NCBI GenBank assembly: GCA_002245135.1
Contig: NGBS01001172.1
Location: forward strand, 100,632 to 164,631
Origin: Proteromonas lacertae
Taxonomy: Eukaryota; Sar; Bigyra; Opalinata; Proteromonadidae
DNA: 64,000 nucleotides
Direction: 5' to 3'
The notes beneath the pieces were generated by a model, which saw only the letters and a list, made by a program, of their open reading frames with translations, had not been told where the DNA came from and did not search any database. The translations under genes and the position numbers were made by a program. This document shows positions 38,314-50,592 of this stretch, in pieces. The first letter of the stretch is position 1; each line of letters starts with the position of its first letter.

Positions 38314-39803
38314 CTATTTAGGAATTAATTCTTCTTCATTTTCATGTTGTGGAGGATCTTTTGGTCTGAATAAGAATATCAATAGAAAGGATAAGGTTGT
38401 ACAAACACCAACCATTATGAAAATACCTTGTAAACCAACTGCAGACATTAAAGACTGTGAAAATATAGCAGAAGCAAGACTTGCAACAACTATTCAAATA
38501 ATAATAAATAAAATAATATAATTACTTTGAGATGTGAATATCATTCCATAAATAACACTAAAATACTTCTGTCCAAATGTATTAGCAGTGGTAGTTGGGA
38601 ATAAAGCAAACATTCCTCCAATACAGAAGTATATTAATGAAACATATCCATCATACACCACTTTATTCTTCATGAAGTAGAATGTATATTGACAAATCAT
38701 CATCAATAATAATATACAAGACATTGTATAATGAAAACCGATCGAATCACCAACAGAACCCCAAATGATTCTACCAGCAGCATTAAATACTGAAGAGATT
38801 GATCCAACCCATGTTAAAAACTGATCATCAGTTGTTACTCTATCAGATCCTTCTTGCTATACATTCAATAAAATAAAAAGAAATAATGTATATTATATAC
38901 TTTCCAATAAGATGATGTAATAGTAACAGCAACTCCTCCAAAGGCAAACATTGCCCATTCAACCCAAAATGCCAATGTTTTCAATACTTCACCTGGTTTA
39001 TAATACTTATCAATAGTTGTTCTTGGAGATACAAAATCTAGTAAAGAAGGTCGTTTTTCACCATCTTCTAATCCTTCATCTGATTTTACAGGTTTTACAT
39101 CTTCAGGAGTATATCCTTCTGGAGGCGATGTTATTAATATCCATCCAATTATCTGCATACATAGATAAGTACCACCTAAAATTAAGAATAACTTGGGAAT
39201 ATTTTTCACTTGTTCATCTGAATAAAAACCATCTTCAGCTGGTTTTTCATTGTTTGGATTAATGATTGCTAATTGTACTTGATTGAATATAAATGAACCA
39301 GCACCAAATCCAGCAACAATAATTCCATTCACTAATCCTTTGTGATTTGGTAACCACTTCATTGAGACTGACATTGGAGTACTGTAGGTAATACCAACAC
39401 CACATCCTGTCATAAATCCATATACTATTGTAAATGGCCAAAAACTCTTGCACAAAGCTGATGATATTAAAACACTTCCACTCATTATTAAACATCCTAG
39501 TCCAAGTGAATATTTTGGACCAAATCGTTTTTCTATTTTCCCTCCCATCCACATACAGCATGCCTATGCGATATTAGAAGAATTTTAAAAATACTTGTCC
39601 TGTAATAGCTAATGCAAATGGCCATGTATATACACTTTTAGTAATATCCTAAATTATATTAGTTTCAAACATACTGGACTTCCATGATGCTTAACGTATG
39701 AAATTAAATACAACGTCAAGTTTCCCCATGTATACACGGTTCCTAGAGTAAGATGGATTAATACACCACCTAATAATGCGGCTATTGCTCTCCAATGTAT
39801 CAT
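38314..39803 (-). CDS. oxalate/formate antiporter (OFA) family MFS transporter
   Basis: Five exons with introns of 26, 31, 44 and 36 nt sum to exactly 450 aa. The start MIHWRAIAALLGGVLIHLTL and the following GTVYTWGNL are typical of OFA transporters. So are CMWMGGKIEKRFGPKYSL between helices 2 and 3 and GCGVGITYSTPMSVSMKW. Twelve membrane segments can be traced. OFA proteins exchange or import small carboxylates such as formate, oxalate, pyruvate or lactate; the substrate here is unknown. The C-terminal tail is short and acidic. Confidence 0.9.
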
Positions 39804-39833
39804 TTCAGATATGGGAATACAAATCAATGGATA

Positions 39834-39845
39834 CGAAAATTTTCG
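39834..39845. promoter_or_regulatory. CGAAAATTTTCG palindrome between divergent genes
   Basis: A perfect 12-bp palindrome 31 bp upstream of the OFA transporter start (39803) and about 210 bp from the SUMO-ligase start. A near copy, TGAAAATTTTCG, lies at about 42,085-42,096, 36 bp upstream of the LMW-PTP-like start at 42049. Two copies at similar distance from start codons suggest a promoter element; no factor is known. Confidence 0.35.
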
Positions 39846-40052
39846 TTCATATTAAAAGCACCAGGTGCTCTATGAAAAATTGCAATTGATTCTATGTGAT
39901 GAATTTGAATATATGAACATGTTTTATAAATAATACACTGCAATCATACACTGACTCACTCATAATGCGAAAATATTCTATTTCTGCTAATTTTGATCGT
40001 TTCAAAATTATTGAAAAGAGTTTATTTCTTTTTAAACCAGCTTTTATACAGA

Positions 40053-41382
40053 ATGGATGATAAGAGAAAAACAGAACTGCTAGAAGCTTTACCTTTAAGT
40101 GAAATACGCAGCATTTGTGAGGATTTTGATATAAAGTGTAAATCAAGCATTAGATTTTATATAATAAAAGATATTTTAGGATTATATGAAGGTATATACA
40201 CATTATACAAACATTATATAGAGTGGAATAATGAATGATGTTAAAGTAACAGAAAGAATAAGAGCCGCTTATATGCTCACATCAACTAAGATTAAACAAG
40301 AAGTGCAGCAGAAATTTTATCGAGCTAAAAACATACCTCCAGGAAATATAATTTGTAATAAATGCAAAAATCCTGATAATTTACTACCGCTTATACAATG
40401 TGCCACATGTGGATGTTGGTACCATGGTGATTGTGTGAAAATACCACAGTCATACCTATCCAATCCACCAGAAAATATAGCTCAAGGTAAATGGAATTGT
40501 AAATGGTGTTATGAAAATAATGTAGATCCTTTTAATCAAATACAACAATATCTTACTAGTTTTATGCTAGATAGAAACTATTTAATCACTCAAGTTACCT
40601 TCAATATAAATCAACAAAATCTAAAGACAATAATAGAGAATAAATATTCAATAGTAATACGCCTGTATGATATATATAATGGCAATGATAAGATAGATTA
40701 TGATAATTTGATTGTACAAATAAATGGTCAAACTATAAGAATAGATGATAGTAGAATATACAAGTTCTTAAAATGTGATACAAATAACCTTCAATTTAGA
40801 TATAAAACAATCCCTTCTAATGTAATATATAGTGGATCAGTGTTGTGTACAAAGTTATATAGAACAAATCAGCTAGTACAAATGATTAGAACTGAGAAAT
40901 GCTTTAATTTAGAAAATTCAACTAAATTTGTGAAATCTTTTTTTAAGAGTGATGATGATGGTGCTAATCTTGTACATTTGGATATTTCTACACATTGTCC
41001 TTTAGGCTTGACTAGGATTCAAACTCCTGTAAGAGGATTATATTGTAAACACATTCAATGCTTTGATTTATACAATTATTTGTCATTAAACAATATCAAT
41101 TCTAAATGGATATGTCCTGTATGCAACCATTATTGTCCATTTAGTAAGATTTTTGTTGATCCGTTTTATAATGATATATTGAAGTCAAATGGAGAAATTA
41201 TTAGAATAAAACCTGATGGAAGTTGGGAAGTTGAAGAAGAAGAAGAGAGAGAGGAGGAAAATGAAGATAATGAGATAGAGAAGAGAAAGATTGAAGTTAT
41301 TGATATTATTGATATTGATGATGATGATGATGATGAAGTAAATAGAAGTAATATACAACCCAACAAATTAGTAAAAATATAA
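40053..41382 (+). CDS. SIZ/PIAS-type SUMO E3 ligase with SAP, PHD and SP-RING domains
   Basis: One intron near 40,191 (61 nt if the AACAG acceptor is used) gives 422 aa. Domains in order are an N-terminal SAP-like helix pair (LLEALPLSEIRSICEDFDI), a PHD finger (CNKCKNPDNLLPLIQCATCG then WYHGDCV), a PINIT-like region of about 130 aa, and an SP-RING with CPLGLTRIQTPVRGLYCKH, QCFDLYNYL and WICPVC. The tail has a SUMO-interaction-like stretch, VIDIIDIDDDDDDE. This is the architecture of plant SIZ1, whereas animal PIAS proteins lack the PHD. Expected role: transfer of SUMO to nuclear substrates. Confidence 0.9.
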
Positions 41383-41434
41383 TTTGAAAAAACTAATTCT
41401 AATTTATTATACACTAAATAACTTGATTATTGAT

Positions 41435-42049
41435 TTATATAAGCTCTCTTTTCGGCTTTGCAACTATTTCTTGATATATTGCTGGCATTGCAGCTAACAT
41501 CATCTGATATACTTGTTCAGCTCCTTCATCAGTATCTTTACAATAATAAAAATCTGGAACTTCTCTTGGTAGATTTGTTGATGGAGGAAAATACTCGCTA
41601 ATTAACTTGATTGGAGTTAATCCTCCATTCATTCCATATCGAGCTTTTAAATCTTCTATTCCACGTCTATCCTCTCTATACATAATAAATAAATGACATG
41701 AGTTATACTCATCAAAGCAAATAATAACTGTGCTAGTTGAAATATCAATTTTTGTGCCAATATGAGAATGGTTCTGCGAAATATCAAATCCATGTTTACG
41801 AGCTATTTTTTGAGCACTTGGATGCGGAAGTTCGCCATAATGCAAAAAAGATGTTCCAAAATTCTTCACAGTCACACCTAACTCAGGTGGAACTGGACTA
41901 CCTTTTAAATACAACTGTAATAAACCAGCACACAAAGGAGAGCGATCAATATTTGAATACGACACGAATGTATATGTTTTGAATCTGGTAGGTTCTATTA
42001 CAACCTTCTTCTTCTTCTTCTTCTTCTTACCTTTCTTTTTTAAAGGCAT
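41435..42049 (-). pseudogene. low-molecular-weight tyrosine phosphatase-like protein, probably a catalytically dead but intact ORF
   Basis: A single uninterrupted exon of 204 aa with a poly-lysine start (MPLKKKGKKKKKKKK). The fold matches LMW-PTP: a P-loop region, HPSAQKIARKHGFDIS, and a C-terminal VPDFYYCKDTDEGAEQVYQM corresponding to the DP(Y)Y..D acid loop. However, the active-site loop that should read C-x4-(C/I)-C-R-S reads VSYSNIDRSPL: the nucleophile Cys is Ser and the second Cys is Asp, while Arg-Ser is kept. The acid loop is PDFYY instead of DPYY. The gene itself is not broken and is probably expressed as a pseudophosphatase. The type field is set to mark loss of catalysis, not loss of the ORF. 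Confidence 0.75.
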
Positions 42050-42136
42050 TTTTCAATTTTAATAAAAAAACGTCTCTTGGTTTATGAAAATTTTCGTTTA
42101 CTCAATTTTAAAAAACAAAACAAAAAAACATATAGA

Positions 42137-44521
42137 CTAGTGAAAATAACAAATAATAATAATAGAAATTACTACTACCACTATACTGATTACCAATAAT
42201 GAATTTTTATTGCTTTTCTCTTTTGTTATAGTTAATTTTTCAACTTCTTTCACTTCATGATCTTTACAATTCAATAAAATATAAACATTATCTTTATTCA
42301 TCTTTATACCTAACGGAATTGCAGTTTTTCTTGCATCACAGCATCTCCATTTTTCTTCTTTTTCACCACATTTACAACTCACTTTTACTTCTTCATTACA
42401 ATTCAATATTCCATTACATTTACCTTTATGACATTTTTCATTGCAATAATGACCACATGGCAACTTTTTCATACATATATTATCACAACAGCAAATAGAT
42501 TCATTATTATCATTTATATATTCAATATATTCACTACATTTCAATTTTATATCATTTTTACCACAATAACATTTAAGCGAATAAATAACATCACATTCTG
42601 GACATTCTCCACTGTGGCATTTTCCTATTTTACACTCATGCTTACATTTACGTATTTTCATACATTTCATATTGCATTCTTCACAGCAACAATCATATTC
42701 ATCAATTGTTTTTATTTCTGGATAGTTTATATTGTGACATTTTAATTGGCATTTCTATAATAACAATAATTAATAATTATATATATATATATTATATACG
42801 TGATTTCCACATTTCAATAGTTTATTACATTTTCCATCACAACTAAAATACTTTTGATCAGAACATTTCATTTCTTTTGAGATATGATTTCCAACACATT
42901 TTCTACTCACTTTAACACTACATAATTCACAATCTTCTTTAATATATCTAATTTCATCTCTTTCTAAATAATTTCTTAAATCTTTACTCTTCTCTGGATC
43001 TATTACTATTGCATCATGACACATCTTTGGACATAAATGATTACATCCTTTTAATGGTAATTGACATGGTAAATTACACTGTGGACAACTTCCTTTGTGA
43101 CATAAATGATATTGTATTTCTTTATGATGACATAAAGATGGTTTTCTACATCTCATTATACATCGAATATCATAATTATTATTAAATTTATTATAAGCAA
43201 TACATGGAATTGTAATTCGAGTATATCCACAATCACAGCTAATTTCATATTTTTCTTTACAATCATCACATTTACCACTATGGCATTTACTCTTACATCG
43301 ATGTTTACCACAGTTTAATATTTTATCACATATCAATTCACATATATGATTATTTTCATTATTATTACAACATTTCTTATTACATTTATGTCTTCCACAG
43401 TTTTTCATTGTATTACATTTTATATTACATCGAAATATTTCATTACTACAAATCACCTCTTTTGTAGTTTTGCCACATAAACATTGTTTCTTAATTACTT
43501 TATAACATTTATCACAATCTCCATAATGACATTTTCTTTCACAATAATGAAGATTACAAGATAATAACTAAAATAATAAAAAATAAAAAATAAAAAATGA
43601 AATTTATATTTTATACTTTATTACATATATTATCACATGTTGGAACTTCTTCTTCTAAACAATTATAATGAACATATTTCGTTTTACTGCATGGACAATA
43701 TCTTTCTTCATATAATTCACATTTTTTACATTCACCAATTTTGTGACATTTTAAATCACATTTATGATTTCCACATTCTAACATTTTATTACAAATTCTA
43801 TCACATTGAAAACTATTAATATTACAGCTTACTTCTTTTGTTTCATTTCCGCAATTACATGTTATTGTATGAGTTTTGTTACATTTTATACAATTACCAG
43901 GATGACATTTTAATATACATCGATGTCCACATTCTAAAACTTTATTACAGATTTCTGTACAGAAAAATTCATGTTTTTCATTTCCACATATTATTTCTTT
44001 ACTGTTTTTACCACAATAGCATTTTATTTCTATTTTTTCACTACATTTATTACATTCATCTTTATGACAAATCTTTTTACAATTATGACCACATTTTAAC
44101 ACCTTCCCACAGACTTCTCCACAGATATTTCCATTGTGTTTACTATTCATATCATATATATGTTTTCCACAGTAACAACTACATTTGGCTTCTTCAGAAT
44201 ATTCAAATCGACAATTTGGACTATTGCATTATTATTCATTCAATATATACCAGTACCATGTTTTAGAGGAATATACATCTTCACTATTTACATTTGGCAT
44301 ATTAACAACGAGATATGTCTTCAGATTATTCTTTGACCTATATTAAAATATATACATGTATTATACCATTCAAAAATGCATTTATAATGAAATAATACTC
44401 TACAACAATGACAACTCCATATCAAATCAGTATCTTCTATCTACTTACAATAGATTCATGCATGATATACTCCTTCTAAACAAATTAAACATGATACAGA
44501 AGATATAACTCTTTCTGCCAT
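42137..44521 (-). CDS. NFXL1: NF-X1-type zinc-finger protein with N-terminal RING and C-terminal membrane anchor (NFXL1-like)
   Basis: About six exons encode roughly 730 aa. The N-terminus has a split RING: SCLICLEG, then WSCHCCRVLFHYKCIFEW, and WYCPNCRFEYSEEA after splicing. About ten NF-X1 fingers follow, for example KCGHNCKKICHKDECNKC, ECGHRCILKCHPGNCIKC and NCGKHRCKSKCHSGKCDDC. The extreme C-terminus is a hydrophobic helix (SLLVISIVVVVISIIIICYF), so the protein is tail-anchored, as in NFXL1. NF-X1 proteins act as E3 ligases or nucleic-acid-binding regulators; tail anchoring favours an ER or other membrane location. The start is only 50 bp from the divergent kinase-LRR gene. Confidence 0.9.
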
Positions 44522-44570
44522 TTTCATTCAGAAATTGAGTAACGAATATATTTTTGAAACAATCCAAAAA

Positions 44571-47333
44571 ATGTCTTTGAAAAATGAAGGTATTGCTGAT
44601 TATTTAAAAATGCGATATAACATTGATTGTAATGTATGAATAATGAATAATATGAAAATAGGATTATAAGGTGTTAAGAGAGAGAATAACTGAGTTGAGT
44701 GTTTTTAGCAAAAGTGATACGAAAGTGTTAAAAATATTGAAAGTAGATAATGTAAGAAAGCCATTACTAAGACGTATTGAGGATAAATACTTTTTGATGA
44801 GTGATTTTTCTGTTCAAATCATTATACCATCTCGCATATTTATTGATGAATTAAACAAATATATGTTATTGGAGAGAGAATGTTATACACGAGATTTAGA
44901 AGAAATGATTCAAAATAACACATTATCAGACAATAAGATAGATATAATGATATGTTCATTATGTGATATGTTGATGATATTGAGTGAAAATGACTTAGTA
45001 GTAGATAATTTGAAGAGTAGTAACATAATTATGGAAAATGATAGAATCAAGTTATGTGATTTATACTTAAACACATTCAGAAAGGAAGAAGATATGAGGT
45101 TGTATGATATGTGCTTTAAAACCCCAGAAGAATTGAATGGTTTGGAATATGATGAGAGAAGTGTGATTTGGTCAATTGGTTGTATATTATATGAAATGAT
45201 TTGTAAGAAATTACCATTCAATGAAGATAATAATATGAATAAAACTCTGAGTAATATTATGAGATGTAAATACAGTTTAGATGTAGAATGTGATAATATG
45301 ATGAAAGAGATGATAGACAGAATATTAAAAATGAAAAGTGAAGATAGAATGAGTTTAAAAGAGTTGAAAAAAGAGATGATAAAAATAAGTGAAATATTGA
45401 GAGATGAAGGTGATAATTTGATGATATATGAAGAAAGAAAAGAGTTATTGTTTAATAATGATAATGCAATTATTACACTTCCTATTATCCAGAATATTGT
45501 CTTGATAGTCTTAATTGGTTATCACATCTAGATGAATTGATAAAATACTATAATCATAATCCAAATGAAAGAATATTATTATTATTATTGATGATGGAAT
45601 TATATAAAAGAGATAAATCAATTTATGATAAACTGAAATTTCAAATCCATCATCATTGTAAAGAAGGATTAAAAGAATGTTATTTAGATAAAATGTTATT
45701 TAATATAAAAAGAGATAGATATATTAATGAGATTAGATACATAATAAATACACACAGCATGTGTTTATGTGAAGAAGGAATCAATTATTTCTTTAGTATA
45801 ATGAAACAATTTAATCCTGTAATACTCCAATTATGTGAGTTTAGTGTTGCAATCCAACTTCAACCATTATTAGCATCTTATTTGTCAAGATTATCAAATT
45901 TAAAAGTCTTAGATTTATGGATTTGTAATCTTAACTTTTATTTTGTTGAATCATTAGTTAAATCAATTCCATTCATGAAATAGCAAATCCAATTGGTCCA
46001 AAAGGGTTCAGATTGTTACTTCCATATTTATATTTATTAATTAATGAGAAAAACGAATTATATTTAAAAGAAATGAATTTAAATGACGAATCAATGATGT
46101 TATTATCAGAAGAGTTATATAAATATCCAAATCTTTACAGTATAGATATTAAAAATAATAAAAATATTCATTCAAGAGGATTTAAAGTTTTATTTTCAAT
46201 ATTTCTAATTTCAAATATCAAATTTGATTTTAATGGAAGTAAAGAATTACTGATAGATAAAGACATTCCAACTTACAACTGGATTAAAATATCTATTAGA
46301 TGGTTTAAAGAAGATTAATGAAAAGATAAAGCTTAATATAAGTAGCAATGAAATAGATTCAGATGGAATAGAATATCTGATGAATTATATGAAAGAAAAT
46401 GGCAATATTGATGGGTAATTATTCATAGTATATTTATTATGAATTATATTCTTTAATTAGACAATCCAATTGGTAACGATGGATTTAAATTATTTGAAAA
46501 CGATTTAAAAATGTTTTATTGTATTAGAATGGATATGAATAATATATGTATAGATGATAAAAGTGTAGAATTATTAGAAGATAAAATAGATTCAATTTTA
46601 TGCGAAAAAATTAATCTAAATGGAAATAACATAACAATAAGTGGATTAAAATTAATATGTAATAAATCATTAGAAAAAGAAGAATATCCATTTATAAACA
46701 TGAAATGTTCATCATGGACAAATGAAGAATTGGAGTATTATTTGAATTATTGTATTAAGAAGAAAGGAAGAGTTTATAGAAATTATGATTTTTCAAGTAT
46801 AAATTCTGATAATATATCTTCAAATAGATTTAAATATCAATGATTCTCATATTTCATTAATTAAACAAATTTATTATGAGAAATTAGATTTATCCAACAA
46901 TAACATTACTTCAACAGGATTAATAGAATTAATGAAGTGTTTAAAAAATTGTTCAGAAAAGTATATATCAATATTTAATAATCCAATTGGAGATGAAGGA
47001 ATAGAGATAATTTGTAAAAATATAGATATATTTATTGATTATCCATCAGTATTAAATCTCTCATGTATTGGTATGAGTGAAAAGGGATTAATAACATTAA
47101 TAAAAAGATTAAAAAATTATGAGCCATTAAGAAAGATAAATTTATCAGGAAATGTATTAAATGAAAGAGAATTGAGGATAATGAAAGAAAATGAAGAATT
47201 ATTTGATTGTTTAGAAGAATTATCAATAACAGTGAAAGAAGATATAGATAGATCTATATTAGAATCATTTTTAGAAACATTTTCATCAATTGAAATAATA
47301 CATTTAGATGGAATAAATAAAGATGTTATATAA
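44571..47333 (+). pseudogene. pseudokinase-leucine-rich-repeat gene with several frame breaks
   Basis: Start MSLKNEGIADYLK, then a 28-nt intron and a kinase-like domain in which key residues are lost: the HRD-loop position reads LVVDNLKSSNI and DFG reads KLCDLYL, while TPEEL and WSIGCILYEM are kept. Ribonuclease-inhibitor-type leucine-rich repeats follow (NPIGPKGFRLLL, NPIGNDGFKLF, LDLSNNNITSTGL, NPIGDEGIEII). One join is a clear 31-nt intron at about 46,792-46,822. Breaks near 45,500, 45,980, 46,280 and 46,415 are not explained by ordinary GTAT..ATAG introns. The gene may be decaying, may use unusual introns, or may contain sequence errors. If active it would be a signalling scaffold. Confidence 0.6.
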
Positions 47334-47622
47334 CAATTATGCAACAAAATATAATAAATATGATTGTTGTTATATTTAATGTGTATGACAAAATTAATTA
47401 AAACCATCAACACTACAATTTAATATTTCCTATTTCAGTAAAATGTGTTGCTAATATTTACAACAGACTAATATAAAAAACACTACACTGATAGCAGACA
47501 AGAATTAGATTGACTGAGTCATCTCATTATCATAAAGCTACTGAGAAAAAATGAATTGTATCAAGCTTAAACTTGATTAAAATTGACCATAATGTGTGGA
47601 CAAAATTAGGTGCATTTTTTGA

Positions 47623-48605
47623 ATGTTTTTGATTTATTTTGTGTTAGTTTATTATTTATTACATATACATGTTAGAGGCGAAGAGATAGTTGATAATATA
47701 GATATTAGAAACTATTTATCAAGTCAGAATCCTGTTTGGTTAGAAGAATCAAGTGAAATAGATAAAGCTACAAAGAATTGGTATGATTACCCATTCAATG
47801 GTAATGGTAAAATTGGTGTTTTGTGTTATACAGAGAGTTTGGACCGATCTTCTTCATTAGTAGTTAAAATAAGTAACAGTAATTTATTTAGATATACAAA
47901 CACTTCTAGAGCAGTTAATGATGAAAAGTATATTGTTTTTATTAATATATAGCCAAAATGATCAGCAGCGAGTTCCTGTTGGTAATTTACTTATAAAAGT
48001 ATCAGGAAAAATGAATAGTAGTGATATAAGAATAATACTTTATGATGGAAGTATAGAAGGGTATTTAAATACAACATTAGGAAGTCTTACCTTTGTTTTA
48101 TATGTTGATTATGTATATGATGTAATTAGAGTCAGTATAAAGACAGGTGGAAATGAAAAGTCACCTCAAATATCATTTGATTACAATAATTCGATAAAAT
48201 ATAAAAATATTGAGATAGGTATAAAAGAAATAGAATCTAAGAATTATTACTATAATTATTTCCAATTAAAAAACTTAGAAGAATATTCAGTAGTTTATAG
48301 TTATGAACAAGTAAAAGTAAATCATATAGAATATTATATCACAATAAGTGATATGTATAGTGAAAGTAAATCCTCAAAAGATGCTGGTATAAAAACAATA
48401 AGAGAATATATAAAAGAAAATACAAATAATAATATATTATATGAAAAACATAAAGAGAAATGGAATAAATATTTTTCAAAGAGTTATCTATCAATGAGTG
48501 ATAAAAGATTGGAGGGTTTCTATTGGATAGAATTATATAAGATGAGATGTACAATAAGATGTAAAAATGATAAGAATAGTTTGATAGATAATATGGGAAT
48601 GTATA

Positions 48606-48659
<54 letters not shown>

Positions 48660-50172
48660 GAATAGATGGTATGTGAGTGATAAATATCCTAAAATAGAAA
48701 TAAATTATAAATTTATATTAAAATATATTCCATTGTTGACTACTATTAATGATAATGAGTTATTTCAATCATTTATAGATGTAATAGAAGAGAATAAGGA
48801 TGAATTATTAGATTCTGTTCCTTCAAACTATAAAGATGATTCAATGTGTTTAAATAGGAATATAAATTGGTTTTTAGAATCTGAATGTAGTAGTAGTTTA
48901 TATAACAATTGTAGTATTTCTGGAACTTTAGGAAATTTAAATTTAGTTTCATTTTTATTGTGGAAGTATTATCAATATACATTGAATAATACATTTCTAG
49001 AGAATACATTGTATCCAATTCTAACTAAATCTACTAATTATTATTTACATTTCACTAACATAAGAGATGATGATCATGATGGTGATATATATCATATAAT
49101 AGTAAAAGATACAAACGAGTATGATTTGAATAGAGATATTTCCTTATTGAGATGGAGTTGCAATACAATAGTCCGAATTAGTTCAATATTAAGCCGAAAT
49201 GATGAAATTACTACAAAATGTGAGAGTATTATACCAAATCTTACAAATTATACAATTGATTCAGATGATGATTTATTTAAGTATAAATCTGTAGATGATC
49301 TATTTATGTTTTATCCATTGAATATGATAAACTATGAAGATGAAAGTAAAGAAGATAAGAAGGTGATAAAAAACACCATAAATCATTTCATTAATACAGA
49401 AGTGAGTGATGTTCCATCATCTATTGTAATGTCATCAATTCTATCTCAATATTTACCTGAAGAAAAGAACAATTCAATGAAATTACTGTTGAGATTATTA
49501 GATTCATCAAAAATAGGATTGTCTACAATGTCTTTGGATGGAGATAATGAACCTGATATATCATCTTCACTGGGATACATCACTGCCTTAAGGAATATGA
49601 TTCTTTATAGTGATAAGAATAATATAGTGAATATATTCCCCATTAGAGTGAATGAAACAAAAAGTGTTACTTTTAAGAACTTTAGGGTTGAAAATGGTTT
49701 TATTATTTCTGGTGAAATGAGAGAGTTTCAGACTCAATGGATTAATATAAAGTCTACAATTGTTGATGGAAATATTACAATAGAAGTTGATGATTTGGAT
49801 GATATTGATTATGAACCTAAGAATAGAAATATTATTACTAAAATTGAGAAAAATAGGTTTTTAGTGTTTTTGAAAGTTAATGAAAGTATAACATTATATC
49901 CAAAAGGAACAACTCCAGAAATAGCAATTCACTATGTTTCTGATCATAAAAGGCAATTAAATTATTGGGGTTCGAAAAATAAACCTTTTCCTATACCCGA
50001 TTTTCCAGAGATAAAGATAGAATCAAATCCTGAACAGTTTGACACTTCCATTTATTCTGTTTGTATCATTTTTACATTGACTGGATCTACTCTTATATAT
50101 GTATCTATATCAATGAGGAGAAATTCAAGACTGAGAAAGAAATACACATCTATTCCTGATGAATTAGAATAA
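47623..50172 (+). CDS. membrane-anchored GH95/DUF5703-like glycosidase-fold protein
   Basis: Three exons: introns at about 47,929 (25 nt) and 48601-48665 (65 nt, filled by a TTA microsatellite). A signal peptide (MFLIYFVLVYYLLHIHV) precedes a beta-sandwich-like domain with NWYDYPFNGNGKIGVLCY and PVGNLLIKVSG, reminiscent of DUF5703/GH95 N-terminal domains. A long helical part resembling an (alpha/alpha)6 barrel follows. A single C-terminal membrane helix (VCIIFTLTGSTLIYVSI) with a basic cytoplasmic tail makes it a type I membrane protein. The family assignment rests on the N-terminal motif and overall layout. Catalytic residues were not identified, and enzymatic activity is uncertain. Confidence 0.6.
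48601..48665 (+). repeat. TTA trinucleotide microsatellite filling an intron
   Basis: About 18 copies of TTA/ATT run from about 48,606 to 48,659 between a GTATATAT donor and a GAATAG acceptor. The repeat accounts for the intron's length of 65 nt, about twice the local norm. Removing it joins GGA AT to A TGG TAT in frame. If retained, translation would give a leucine run and then a stop. Confidence 0.85.
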
Positions 50173-50324
50173 TATATATATATATATATAACGATGTTCT
50201 TAATATATATTTATGTTTATTAATTATATAGTTTAATATAATACAACAAAAATGAAATTAAGATCTCAGATAATAAATATTAATTACAGATTTGTGATTA
50301 ATTACACAGATTAAGAATATTATT

Positions 50325-50553
50325 TTAAATACCTATATTTCTTTTATGAGTCAATATATATTTCTGTGAATAAGGACTTATATATTTATTTCTCACCTGC
50401 CTTTTTCTCATATGATCATAATTCGATGAAGCGACAGATTGTATAGGCACAGGTGGTGGTTCTTCTTGAATCTTCTTACCCATTGGATCAACATTCAAAT
50501 GCATGGATTGCACTGGAACAGGCTGTTGTGATTTTCTCATTGAATTATTATAC

Positions 50554-50592
<39 letters not shown>

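Noticed and set aside
43637-44336. Plus-strand frames opposite the NF-X1 gene, rich in His, Tyr and Phe
   Set aside because: Antisense of Cys/Lys/Asn-rich zinc fingers; the minus-strand product is clearly conserved.
48606-48661. Poly-leucine stretch as a transmembrane segment
   Set aside because: The TTA run lies between a good donor and acceptor, and splicing restores the frame of the following exon, so it is intronic.
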